Positions 8,306 to 15,923 of a stretch of DNA of 64,000 nucleotides are shown piece after piece (the stretch's first letter is position 1; each line of letters opens with the position of its first letter). The notes beneath the pieces are model-generated. The model did not search any database. It was not told the origin of the DNA and was given only the letters and a program-made list of their open reading frames with translations. Origin of the DNA: Candidatus Eisenbacteria bacterium (lineage in GTDB: Bacteria; Eisenbacteria; RBG-16-71-46; CAIMUX01; JAHJDP01); the NCBI GenBank assembly GCA_018831195.1, contig JAHJDP010000012.1, forward strand, positions 1 through 64,000, written 5' to 3'. The position numbers were made by a program, and so were the translations under genes.

Positions 8306-9325
8306 ATGAGAAAGTTCACGGCATTCGCCATGGTTATGGCTGTGTGCATGATGGTTGTATTCTCGTTTGGTTGCAGCGATGACGATGACAACGGTGGAAC
8401 CACACCGGTCGCGACCGAACTTGAAAAGTTGGTCGAATACATGACAACAAACAATCTCGATCTACCCGCCATGATGGCCAGCTGGACGATCACAGCTCAG
8501 TCCCTCATGGATAATGGGCCTGAGAATTACTTCATCATGGATATTCGTACGTCGGATCTTTATGGCCCCGACTCCTCGGGCGCCAACGGCGTGGTCGACT
8601 TTGAGGACGGGCACATCGCGGGCGCCCATAAGGTCGCCATGGCCGATGTCGTCACATATGAAGCGGCCAACAATACCACCAATCTCCCGGTTGTCGTCTA
8701 TTGTTATACTGGACATACCGCCGGACACGCGGTGATGGCCCTCCGCCTGAGCGGCGAAACCGATGCCAAATCAATGCTCTGGGGTTTCAGCGCCTGGAAC
8801 AGTGATTTTGATTTGTGGACCAATAACACCGGCAATGTCGCCTTGGATTATCCGGATGCCTGGGCAACGACGGCGCCCCCGGATCTCCCTTCCAATACCG
8901 GACATCCGACCCTCAACACCGGCGAAGCGACCGGCGCGGCAATCCTGGCCTATCAACTCAATCATGCCGTTCTGGATGGACTCAATGGCATCACCAAGAC
9001 GGATGTCCTGTCCGCCTACGAAGACTATCATGTCATCTGCTATTGGGCCGAAGCCGATTGGACCCATTACGGACATATCACCGGCGCCTATCAGGTCACC
9101 CCGGGAACGCTGGGACTCGAGACGCTCAATATCCTCGATCCGGCCGGCGTCAATGTGATTTATTGCTGGTCGGGTCAGTCCGCATCCATGGTCGCCGCCT
9201 GGTTGAACGTTTTGGGTTATGACGGCAGAACACTGAGATACGGCGCCAACGGCATGATTTACGATGATCTGGAAACGAGCAAATGGAGTGGGTCGCTGGA
9301 CTTCGATTATGTGACCGGTCCCTAA
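8306..9325 (+). CDS. Lipoprotein with two rhodanese domains
   Basis: A 339-residue secreted lipoprotein. The start at 8306 has AAGGAGG eight bases upstream; the signal ends in VFSFGC (Cys23), followed by an acidic linker (SDDDDNGG). Two rhodanese-like domains follow, about 70-170 and 225-325. Each keeps a cysteine in an active-site-like loop: VYCYTGHTAG (Cys133) and IYCWSGQSAS (Cys287). Tandem rhodanese proteins usually have only one active domain, so two apparently intact sites are notable. Rhodanese-family lipoproteins also occur beside porin-cytochrome genes in some metal-reducing bacteria. Its role here (sulfur or oxyanion chemistry, or a structural part) is not known. Confidence 0.8.
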   Translation: MRKFTAFAMVMAVCMMVVFSFGCSDDDDNGGTTPVATELEKLVEYMTTNNLDLPAMMASWTITAQSLMDNGPENYFIMDIRTSDLYGPDSSGANGVVDFEDGHIAGAHKVAMADVVTYEAANNTTNLPVVVYCYTGHTAGHAVMALRLSGETDAKSMLWGFSAWNSDFDLWTNNTGNVALDYPDAWATTAPPDLPSNTGHPTLNTGEATGAAILAYQLNHAVLDGLNGITKTDVLSAYEDYHVICYWAEADWTHYGHITGAYQVTPGTLGLETLNILDPAGVNVIYCWSGQSASMVAAWLNVLGYDGRTLRYGANGMIYDDLETSKWSGSLDFDYVTGP

Positions 9326-9357
9326 ACTCAACGGCGAATATTAAGGATCGAATCATC

Positions 9358-9391
9358 GCAGGGGGCGGGATCTCATGATCCTGCCCCCTGC
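9358..9391. terminator. Strong terminator hairpin between convergent operons
   Basis: GCAGGGGGCGGGATC (9358-9372), loop TCAT, GATCCTGCCCCCTGC (9377-9391): a 15-pair stem with one G-T wobble, then TTTAG. It lies between the rightward cytochrome cluster and the leftward CcdA operon, so it may serve both directions. The T-tract is short. Confidence 0.7.
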
Positions 9392-9463
9392 TTTAGATCC
9401 TGTTCGATCCATGTTCTACAAAGTTCTTCGATGGAAATGTAAAGAATCTCGCCTACTTTTCGA

Positions 9464-10162
9464 TTACGGGGCCGTGTAGACCAGGTAGATCCCGCCAAGA
9501 ATGACAAGCAGGCCGCAGGCCTGGCGTAGAAGCACAGCCCCGCGTGAGCCTTCGTGCCAATTCAAATAGCGTTGAACAAGCTGGGCCGAGGTGCCGGCCA
9601 TGACGATGACCGAACAATGACCGATGCCGTAAAGAAGCAATAGCGCCACACCGTAGAGCCAGCTCGTTGAGGCGACCTTGAGGGTGACTCCCAGCATCGG
9701 GGCCATATAAGCGAATGTGCAGGGCCCCACGCCAACACCAAAAAAAAGGCCGAGGATAAACGCCCCCAAAACGCCCTTCCCGCGTGGCCCGGAAGGTCCG
9801 CCGCCCGTCCAGGGAATCGGCACAACACCTAGGAAGTGAAGCCCAAGGAAAAGAAAGATAAGGGCGAGCCCATAATTCACATAGCGGCCAACATCGCCGA
9901 GCATCCGCCCGAGGGCTGCCGTTATACCGCCGACGATCCCGATGGTGACCAAAATACCCACAGCGAAAACCACAGCGATGGTGAAGGCGCGTTGCCCGGA
10001 AGACTCACCCTGCTTGCCGATAAAGGCGACGACAAGCGGGATGCTGGCGAGATGGCAAGGACTCAGGATGATGCTGAGAACACCCCAGAGAAAGGCGGCG
10101 CTGAGGGCAATAGGCGCGGAGCCATGAACGGCAGTGGTGAGAGTAGCGAAAAGATCATCCAT
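9464..10162 (-). CDS. ccdA: CcdA/DsbD-type transmembrane electron transporter
   Basis: A 232-residue polytopic membrane protein of the cytochrome c biogenesis CcdA family, which passes reducing power from cytoplasmic thioredoxin to exported thiol proteins. Six or so hydrophobic helices are visible, and the paired cysteines lie in the family motifs ILSPCHLAS (about 35) and GVGPCTFAY (about 148). Its start overlaps the end of the thioredoxin-like gene by 8 bases, so the two are probably coupled, with the exported thioredoxin as likely partner. The ccm locus in this window has no CcmG or CcmH, so this pair may reduce apocytochrome thiols; that link is an inference. Confidence 0.88.
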   Translation of the reverse strand: MDDLFATLTTAVHGSAPIALSAAFLWGVLSIILSPCHLASIPLVVAFIGKQGESSGQRAFTIAVVFAVGILVTIGIVGGITAALGRMLGDVGRYVNYGLALIFLFLGLHFLGVVPIPWTGGGPSGPRGKGVLGAFILGLFFGVGVGPCTFAYMAPMLGVTLKVASTSWLYGVALLLLYGIGHCSVIVMAGTSAQLVQRYLNWHEGSRGAVLLRQACGLLVILGGIYLVYTAP

Positions 10163-10601
10163 CAGTTGACCTCTTGCTCTGTGGAGTTTGAGAAGTCAAC
10201 TCAACACCCAGTTCCTTCCACTGATCGAGAATAACCTGCTTGGCCATGAAACCCTCATGACGCACCCGTTCCGCACCCGAGGCGTCGATAAAGATCTGGG
10301 TCGGGATAACCCGGATTCCCCACTTCTGCCCGGCATCGGGATTTTTCCGGATATCGATAAACTCAACGATAAGTGAACCCTCATACTCCTCAGATAACTC
10401 TTCCAAAATAGGAGCCATCTTTTTGCATGGAATGCACTGCCCGGATCCGAGATCAATGAGGCGAGGCAAGGCCACCTGCTCGGATGGCGCCAAGACATGA
10501 CCTGCATCCGATGCCGCATCCCGCCGCTGCGTCTCCTTCAGAACAAATACGGCGGCAAAGACAAGGATTGTGGCGGCAATAATTAGAGCTTTCTTAATCA
10601 T
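10155..10601 (-). CDS. Membrane-anchored thioredoxin-like protein
   Basis: A 148-residue protein with an N-terminal membrane anchor (ALIIAATILVFAAVFVL) and a thioredoxin domain. The active site is CIPC (GSGQCIPCKKMAP, about 54-62), and the cis-proline is in RVIPTQIF. The domain should face the periplasm, with reductant delivered by CcdA, whose gene overlaps by 8 bases. The CIPC dipeptide differs from the usual CGPC. There is only a weak ribosome binding site (GAGAAAG), consistent with translation within an operon. Confidence 0.82.
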   Translation of the reverse strand: MIKKALIIAATILVFAAVFVLKETQRRDAASDAGHVLAPSEQVALPRLIDLGSGQCIPCKKMAPILEELSEEYEGSLIVEFIDIRKNPDAGQKWGIRVIPTQIFIDASGAERVRHEGFMAKQVILDQWKELGVELTSQTPQSKRSTDG

Positions 10602-10706
10602 GGGATATCTTTCTCTTCTATTATATGATGGTTTTGTTCAACCAATCGGTTGTCCCGCGTATGGTGCCACCGAAAGGGTGTTGAATCATACCCGTTCCCT
10701 GTGACG

Positions 10707-10940
10707 CTAATATAACAAGGCCTTGATCTCCTCAAGTGAAAGCACCTTGCCGCTGCTCTTGAGTTCTCCATCGATGGCGAGCCCTGGAGTCATCATCGCC
10801 CCCATGCGGGCGATCTCGTTGATGTTGGTGACCTTCACGAGCTCGTATTCGATGCCGAGGGTCTTGGCGGCGGCTTCGGCATTTTCCGCGAGCTTTTTGC
10901 ATTTGGGGCAACCGGTGCCCAGGATTTGAATTGTTTTCAT
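10707..10940 (-). CDS. Small redox-active disulfide protein (thioredoxin fold)
   Basis: A 77-residue thioredoxin-fold protein of the redox-active disulfide protein 2 family. It begins MKTIQILGTGCPKCKKLAENA with the CPKC active site at 11-14, and the cis-Pro lies in MMTPGLAIDGE. Such proteins are commonly encoded beside permeases of the DUF318/ArsP family and ArsR regulators, the arrangement seen here: it starts 15 bases after the permease gene. It is cytosolic; the partner is unknown. Confidence 0.82.
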   Translation of the reverse strand: MKTIQILGTGCPKCKKLAENAEAAAKTLGIEYELVKVTNINEIARMGAMMTPGLAIDGELKSSGKVLSLEEIKALLY

Positions 10941-10955
10941 TGGTTGTCCTTTTAT

Positions 10956-12251
10956 CTATATCAGGCCATAAAGGATTCCGCTGACGGTCGCCATGACCAC
11001 AACGAGTGTGACGTACACAACGGTTTTTTTCGTGCCGATGACGCTCCGGATAACGAGCATATTGGGAAGGCTGAGCGCAGGTCCGGCAAGGAGCAGCGCC
11101 AGCGCCGGCCCCTTGCCCATGCCGTTTCCAAGGAGACCTTGGAGAATCGGGACTTCGGTCAAGGTGGCAAAGTACATGAACGCACCGGCGACGGAGGCAA
11201 AGAGGTTTGCACGAATTGAGTTTCCGCCGACGGCGGTGTTCACCCATTCGCCCGGAATGAGCCCCTCGTGACCCGGGCGCCCAAGCAGGACACCCGCGAC
11301 GAGGACGCCTAAAAGAAGGAGCGGAAGGATCTGCTTGGCAAAGCCCCACGAGGAAGAAAACCAGTCATTGAGTTCTCCCACAGAGGTGCTGGTGAGGATA
11401 GCAAGTGAGAGAATAGCGCCCGCGAAAGGAATCATGGGCATGCGGGGGAAGAGCGCCGCAAGAATGAGCACGAGTGCGAATGAGAGGGCGATCTGCCACC
11501 AAGGTGTCCGAAACCAAGCGATGAGAATGACACCCAGCCCAAGGGCAAAGACACCTGTGATGAGCCAGCGCATAGCATAGATCAGGCTCCAAAGCCCCCC
11601 GGGTTCTGCTGGTCGCGCCCAATTGGCAAAGACCAGGATGCCGACCATGGAGGCGAAATATAGAGCGTCCTGGTAAAGGCTTCGCGCCGGCTTTTCATCT
11701 ATGGCAACTTGGACATTTTTGACCCGCTCTTCTGGATCATTTCGGAAGATAGCGTGCATGAGGAGACCAATAACGACGCTGAAAACGATGGCGCCGACGG
11801 CCCGCGCGGCGCCCAGTTCAAGCCCCAAGACGCGCGCGGTCAGTATGATGGCCAAGACATTGATCGCGGGGCCGGAATAGAGGAAGGCGGTTGCAGGACC
11901 AAGCCCGGCTCCCCGTCGATAGATACCGGCAAAAAGGGGCAGCACCGTGCAGGAACAGACAGCTAGAATCGTTCCGGAGACCGCCGCAACGCTGTAGGCC
12001 AAGACCTTGTTGGCCTCTGCGCCGAGGTAACGCATGACGGAGGCCTGGCTCACGAAAGTCGCAATGGCCCCCGCGATGAAGAAAGCGGGGATGAGGCACA
12101 GCAGAACGTGCTCCTGTGCATACCACTTCACAAGGTGCAGCGCCTCCAATATAGAGGTGTCAAAACGGATGCCCCCCACGGGGAGCCAAAAGCAGGCAAG
12201 AAAGACCGCCACAATGACGAGGAGGGGCTTCCATTCGTGTTTCCAGCTCAT
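10956..12251 (-). CDS. Permease of the DUF318/ArsP family
   Basis: A 431-residue membrane protein with about ten hydrophobic segments in two halves. The segment VSGTILAVCSCTVLPLFAGIYRRGAGLGPATAFLYSGPAIN (in part, about 94-134) with the paired cysteines CSC, and the SGPAINVLAI motif, are typical of PF03773. Family members export organoarsenicals or related compounds. It follows the ArsR gene by 63 bases and is followed by a small disulfide protein, so substrate handling probably involves thiols. Which metalloid or metal is exported cannot be told from sequence. Confidence 0.8.
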   Translation of the reverse strand: MSWKHEWKPLLVIVAVFLACFWLPVGGIRFDTSILEALHLVKWYAQEHVLLCLIPAFFIAGAIATFVSQASVMRYLGAEANKVLAYSVAAVSGTILAVCSCTVLPLFAGIYRRGAGLGPATAFLYSGPAINVLAIILTARVLGLELGAARAVGAIVFSVVIGLLMHAIFRNDPEERVKNVQVAIDEKPARSLYQDALYFASMVGILVFANWARPAEPGGLWSLIYAMRWLITGVFALGLGVILIAWFRTPWWQIALSFALVLILAALFPRMPMIPFAGAILSLAILTSTSVGELNDWFSSSWGFAKQILPLLLLGVLVAGVLLGRPGHEGLIPGEWVNTAVGGNSIRANLFASVAGAFMYFATLTEVPILQGLLGNGMGKGPALALLLAGPALSLPNMLVIRSVIGTKKTVVYVTLVVVMATVSGILYGLI

Positions 12252-12314
12252 CCCTTCTCCTGACTCCCTTATCCAGACTCAGAAGCAAAATAACCGATAA
12301 TATAAACAAAAATG

Positions 12315-12635
12315 TTATCTTGCCAATTTCACGCTTTCTTTCGCTCGTGATTCCAGAATCGATTCAACACAGGCAAAAAAATTCAGCACGCAAGGGACAA
12401 GCAGCGAATAAAAAACCTGCGATCCCCGCTTATCATCCCGGACGATGCCCGCATTCTTAAGCACGGAGAGGTGCTTGGACACGGTCGATACATCGGCCTC
12501 CACCATCTCGGTAAGCTCGCAGACACAACGCTCCCCATGTGAGAGCTCCTCGACAATGAAAAGCCGTGTCGGATGCGCCATCGCTTTGATGATGGTCGCG
12601 CGGGCTTCGAATCGGGCCTTTTGTATAGCTTTCAA
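12315..12635 (-). CDS. ArsR-family metalloid-sensing repressor
   Basis: A 106-residue winged-helix repressor. The motif ERCVCELTE (Cys37 and Cys39) is the ArsR-type metal site at the recognition-helix region, the DNA-binding helix is VSTVSKHLSVLKNAGI, and Cys82 and Cys89 near the C-terminus could add ligands. It begins with TTG at 12633-12635, with AGGAGG five bases upstream. It is first in an operon with the permease, two thioredoxin-like proteins and CcdA, and a large dyad covers its promoter, so autorepression relieved by As(III), Sb(III) or a related ion is likely. Confidence 0.88.
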   Translation of the reverse strand: MKAIQKARFEARATIIKAMAHPTRLFIVEELSHGERCVCELTEMVEADVSTVSKHLSVLKNAGIVRDDKRGSQVFYSLLVPCVLNFFACVESILESRAKESVKLAR

Positions 12636-12646
12636 ATTATCCTCCT

Positions 12647-12680
12647 CTTGGCTATTTGCCTATTATGCCAAATTGCCAAG
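12647..12680. promoter_or_regulatory. ArsR operator, 34-bp imperfect dyad
   Basis: Half-sites CTTGGC-n-ATTTG and CAAAT-n-GCCAAG face each other across a 34-bp dyad. It overlaps the -10 box and part of the spacer of the promoter at 12662-12689, and ends 11 bases from the arsR start codon. This is the size and place expected of an ArsR-family operator. Confidence 0.7.
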
Positions 12681-12689
12681 AATTGTCAA
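12662..12689 (-). promoter_or_regulatory. Promoter of the arsR operon
   Basis: Read on the minus strand: TTGACA (12684-12689), a 16-base spacer, and CATAAT (12662-12667). The -35 box is perfect, the -10 box has five of six matches, and the dyad operator covers the -10 box. Confidence 0.65.
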
Positions 12690-12851
12690 GCTGAAGGGCT
12701 GCGGCATCGGCACAGTTTACATTAGGAAACAGCGCTAACTGCAATTATTTCTATGTTTTACACGATTACCTTATAAGCGGAAAAACAAGATGAGCCTGTC
12801 GTGAAGTGATCATCCATGGCGGACCCCGAAGTCACAGGTGCGACTGGCGGC

Positions 12852-14381
12852 TTAGAACAGGAACCCAACGCTCGATTCAACCCACCGTTGCAACGGCGCC
12901 CAATAAATTCCCAGCAGCACCGTTGGCACGGCCAGCATGACCAGCATGACCGAATAGAGTGGAATCACATGCGCCGACAAATGGGCGGGAGCCGGGGTCT
13001 CAATACCAGCCTCTTCATCTTCCGTGCGAGCAAGGAACATCGCCCTCAAGATCCTGGCGTAATAGAAAAGTGAAACAACGCTGTTGAGTACGCCGATCAC
13101 AGCCAGTTTATAAAATCCGGCCTTGATAACCGCTGCAAAGAGATAAAATTTTCCGATGAAACCTCCGAAGGGGGGAACACCGGTGAGAGAGAAAAGGAAG
13201 ACGCCCATAAGAATGGCGACCATGGGGAATTTCCGGCCGAGTCCGATATAGGATGTGATCTGATCTTCCGATTCAATCCGGTCGCGGAGGGAGATAATCA
13301 CGAGGAAAGCGCCGAGATTCATGAGGAGATAGATCGCAAAGTAGAAGAGAGCGGCGAAAAGACCGTCATGATTCAGTGTCGACAACCCCATCAGGACGTA
13401 CCCCGCGTGGGCGATCGATGAATAAGCCAGAAGACGCTTCATAGACTTCTGATGCAGCGCGACAAAGTTCCCCAGCGTCATCGTCACGATCGAGAGGAAC
13501 ATCAACACCCGCTGCCAGTCCACCGCGCCCAAGGCCGCCCCGCTCAAACCGGAAACGCCGAAGAAGACGAAACGGATCAGCAAAGCGAAGCCGGCGGCCT
13601 TCGAGGCAACCGATAAAAAGGCGGTCATCGGCGTATTGGCGCCCTCATAAACATCCGGCGTCCAGAAATGGAAAGGAACAGCGGAGATCTTGTATCCGAT
13701 ACCGACCAGCACCAGTGAGGTGCCGACATACATCGCCAGATTCGCACCCTCGATGAGGTTCTGCGTTAGGGCGAGGAGATCCAGCGTGCCGGTCAGCCCG
13801 TAGAGTATCGAGATGCCGAACAACATCGCGCCGGAGGACACGGAGCCGAAGAGGACATATTTCAGAGCGGCCTCGGAACCCTTCCGGTCGCCTTTGACAA
13901 AACCGACCAAAACATAGGATAGATAGCTCACAACCTCCATTGAAATGTAAAACATCAGGAGGTTCGTGCTGGATGACATCAAGAAAAGCCCCATGCAGAG
14001 CAGGAGCAGCAATCCGACATACTCACCCAGCCGGCGTCCTTTCAGCTCTGAGCTCTTCCAGCTCATCAAAATGGTGATGGCCGCGGTAGCGAGAAAGATA
14101 ACTTTGAAGAAAACGGCTATCGGATCGGCGACAACCATCCCTGAGAAAAGGCGGACACCGGCGGAGCCATCCGCCGTCAACCGTCCCTGGCTCATGAGGG
14201 TGATCACAAGGACGCAGAACAGCCCAATGACGCCCACGGGACCCGTCCAGCGGGATTGTTCGCGCCCCATCGCCAGATCCATAAAGAAGACAACCAGGAA
14301 CACTCCCAAAAGGGAGAGTTCGGGAAGAAAATATCTCAGGCTGTCCATCGTTCCGACACTATTGTAGACGAGTTCGCTCAT
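12852..14381 (-). CDS. nuoN: Complex I subunit N
   Basis: A 509-residue antiporter-like membrane subunit of proton-pumping complex I with about fourteen helices. The core PF00361 region includes LMSWKSSELKGR, PFHFWTPDVYEGANTP (typical NuoN) and the Lys/His channel segments LLAYSSIAHAGYVLMG. Start at 14381 has GAGGGA five bases upstream. It is the last gene of the nuo cluster, 27 bases after nuoM. The usual length is about 480-510. Confidence 0.95.
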   Translation of the reverse strand: MSELVYNSVGTMDSLRYFLPELSLLGVFLVVFFMDLAMGREQSRWTGPVGVIGLFCVLVITLMSQGRLTADGSAGVRLFSGMVVADPIAVFFKVIFLATAAITILMSWKSSELKGRRLGEYVGLLLLLCMGLFLMSSSTNLLMFYISMEVVSYLSYVLVGFVKGDRKGSEAALKYVLFGSVSSGAMLFGISILYGLTGTLDLLALTQNLIEGANLAMYVGTSLVLVGIGYKISAVPFHFWTPDVYEGANTPMTAFLSVASKAAGFALLIRFVFFGVSGLSGAALGAVDWQRVLMFLSIVTMTLGNFVALHQKSMKRLLAYSSIAHAGYVLMGLSTLNHDGLFAALFYFAIYLLMNLGAFLVIISLRDRIESEDQITSYIGLGRKFPMVAILMGVFLFSLTGVPPFGGFIGKFYLFAAVIKAGFYKLAVIGVLNSVVSLFYYARILRAMFLARTEDEEAGIETPAPAHLSAHVIPLYSVMLVMLAVPTVLLGIYWAPLQRWVESSVGFLF

Positions 14382-14408
14382 CGTCTCCCTCGCATGGCTA
14401 GGATTTGG

Positions 14409-15872
14409 TTATGGTTGAACAATCCCGGCCAAGTGGTTAATGGTGACTTGCATCAGATCAAGAATCGGTTTGGGATAGACACCCAAAATGATCACGATGA
14501 TTCCCAGGGGAACAAGCGTGAAAAGCTCGCGTCCGGTCATGTCCGGCAGATTCAGATACTTCTCGTTCGGCTTGCCCAGGAACATCCGCTGCAATGTCCA
14601 GAGGATATAGCCCGCGGTCAGAACAATACCGATCGCCGCGATGATCGCCGCCCAGCGGTAAACCGGGAAGGTGCCGAGGAAGACTAAGGCCTCACTGATG
14701 AAACTGCTCAATCCCGGCAAACCCAGGGAGGCGAAAAAGGCCAGCGAGAAGATCCCTGCATAGACCGGCATGATCGTCGCCAGACCGCCGAACCCATCGA
14801 TATCGCGGTGATGGGCGCGGTCATAGATCACACCGACCAAAAGGAATAACATGGCCGTGGTTGTTCCATGGTTGAACATCTGAAGGACGCCGCCGGTGAG
14901 ACCGGCGATTGACAAGGCCGCAGAACCGAGCAGCACATATCCCATATGGCTGACCGACGAGTAGGCGACGAGCTTTTTGACATCCTTCTGCGCCATAGCG
15001 CAGAGGGCGCCATAGACAATGTTGATGATCCCCAAGATGGCCAGCGGGATCGCATAGGATCGCGTCGCTTCGGGGAAGATCGAGAAGCAGACACGGAGGA
15101 TGCCGTATCCGCCCATCTTCAATAGAACGCCGGCAAGGATAACACTGATGGCGGTCGGCGCCTCAACATGCGCATCCGGAAGCCATGTATGAAAGGGGAA
15201 GACCGGCACTTTGATGGCGAAACCGATGAAGAGGGCCGCCCAAACCCACATTTGGAATGTTCGGGCATATCCTCCCTGCTCCATGAGAACCGTCATATCG
15301 AATGTATGCGAACCTCCATAGAAGTAGAGGGCCAGGATACCCAGAAGCATCAGAACACTGCCGAGGAGTGTATAGAGGAAAAACTTGATCGCCGCGTATT
15401 CACGGCGGGGGCCGCCCCAAATCCCAATGAGGAAGTACATCGGAAGCAACATCACTTCCCAGAAAACATAGAAAAGGAAGAAATCGAGAGCGACGAAGAC
15501 GCCGAGCATTCCTGTCTCAAGAAGAAGGAAGAGAGCGAAGTAGCCTTTGACGGCCTTATTGATACCCCAGGAGGCGAAGATGCAAAGGAACCCGAGAAGC
15601 GCCGTCAGGATGATCAGGGTGATGCTCAGCCCATCCACACCGATAAAGAAGTTGATATTGTACGATCCGATCCACACCGCCCTCTCGACGAATTGCAGCT
15701 CCGAGGTGGTGCGGTCGAATTGAAGAAAGAGGACCACGGACAGGATCAGGGAGATCCCCGTCGCGACAGCCGCGATAATCTTGATGAGCTGGTGCTTATC
15801 TCGCGGCACCAGAATAATCAACACCATCCCGATGATTGGGATAAACGTCAGCCAGCTAAGAAGACCGCTCAT
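14409..15872 (-). CDS. nuoM: Complex I subunit M
   Basis: A 487-residue antiporter-like subunit with about fourteen helices. The family landmarks KVPVFPFHTWLPDAHVEAPT, LLKMGGYGILR and KKLVAYSSVSHMGYVLLG are intact, including the lysines and histidine of the half-channels. A Glu in the region of LLLETGMLGVFVALDFFLFYVFWEVMLLPMYFLIGIWGG (part) matches the conserved TM5 Glu. It follows nuoL by 51 bases and forms one of the three proton-pumping modules. Confidence 0.95.
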   Translation of the reverse strand: MSGLLSWLTFIPIIGMVLIILVPRDKHQLIKIIAAVATGISLILSVVLFLQFDRTTSELQFVERAVWIGSYNINFFIGVDGLSITLIILTALLGFLCIFASWGINKAVKGYFALFLLLETGMLGVFVALDFFLFYVFWEVMLLPMYFLIGIWGGPRREYAAIKFFLYTLLGSVLMLLGILALYFYGGSHTFDMTVLMEQGGYARTFQMWVWAALFIGFAIKVPVFPFHTWLPDAHVEAPTAISVILAGVLLKMGGYGILRVCFSIFPEATRSYAIPLAILGIINIVYGALCAMAQKDVKKLVAYSSVSHMGYVLLGSAALSIAGLTGGVLQMFNHGTTTAMLFLLVGVIYDRAHHRDIDGFGGLATIMPVYAGIFSLAFFASLGLPGLSSFISEALVFLGTFPVYRWAAIIAAIGIVLTAGYILWTLQRMFLGKPNEKYLNLPDMTGRELFTLVPLGIIVIILGVYPKPILDLMQVTINHLAGIVQP

Positions 15873-15923
15873 GTGCGACTGCCTCCTGCACTAAGTTTCA
15901 AAAACCCACGCCCTCTCTCCCCC

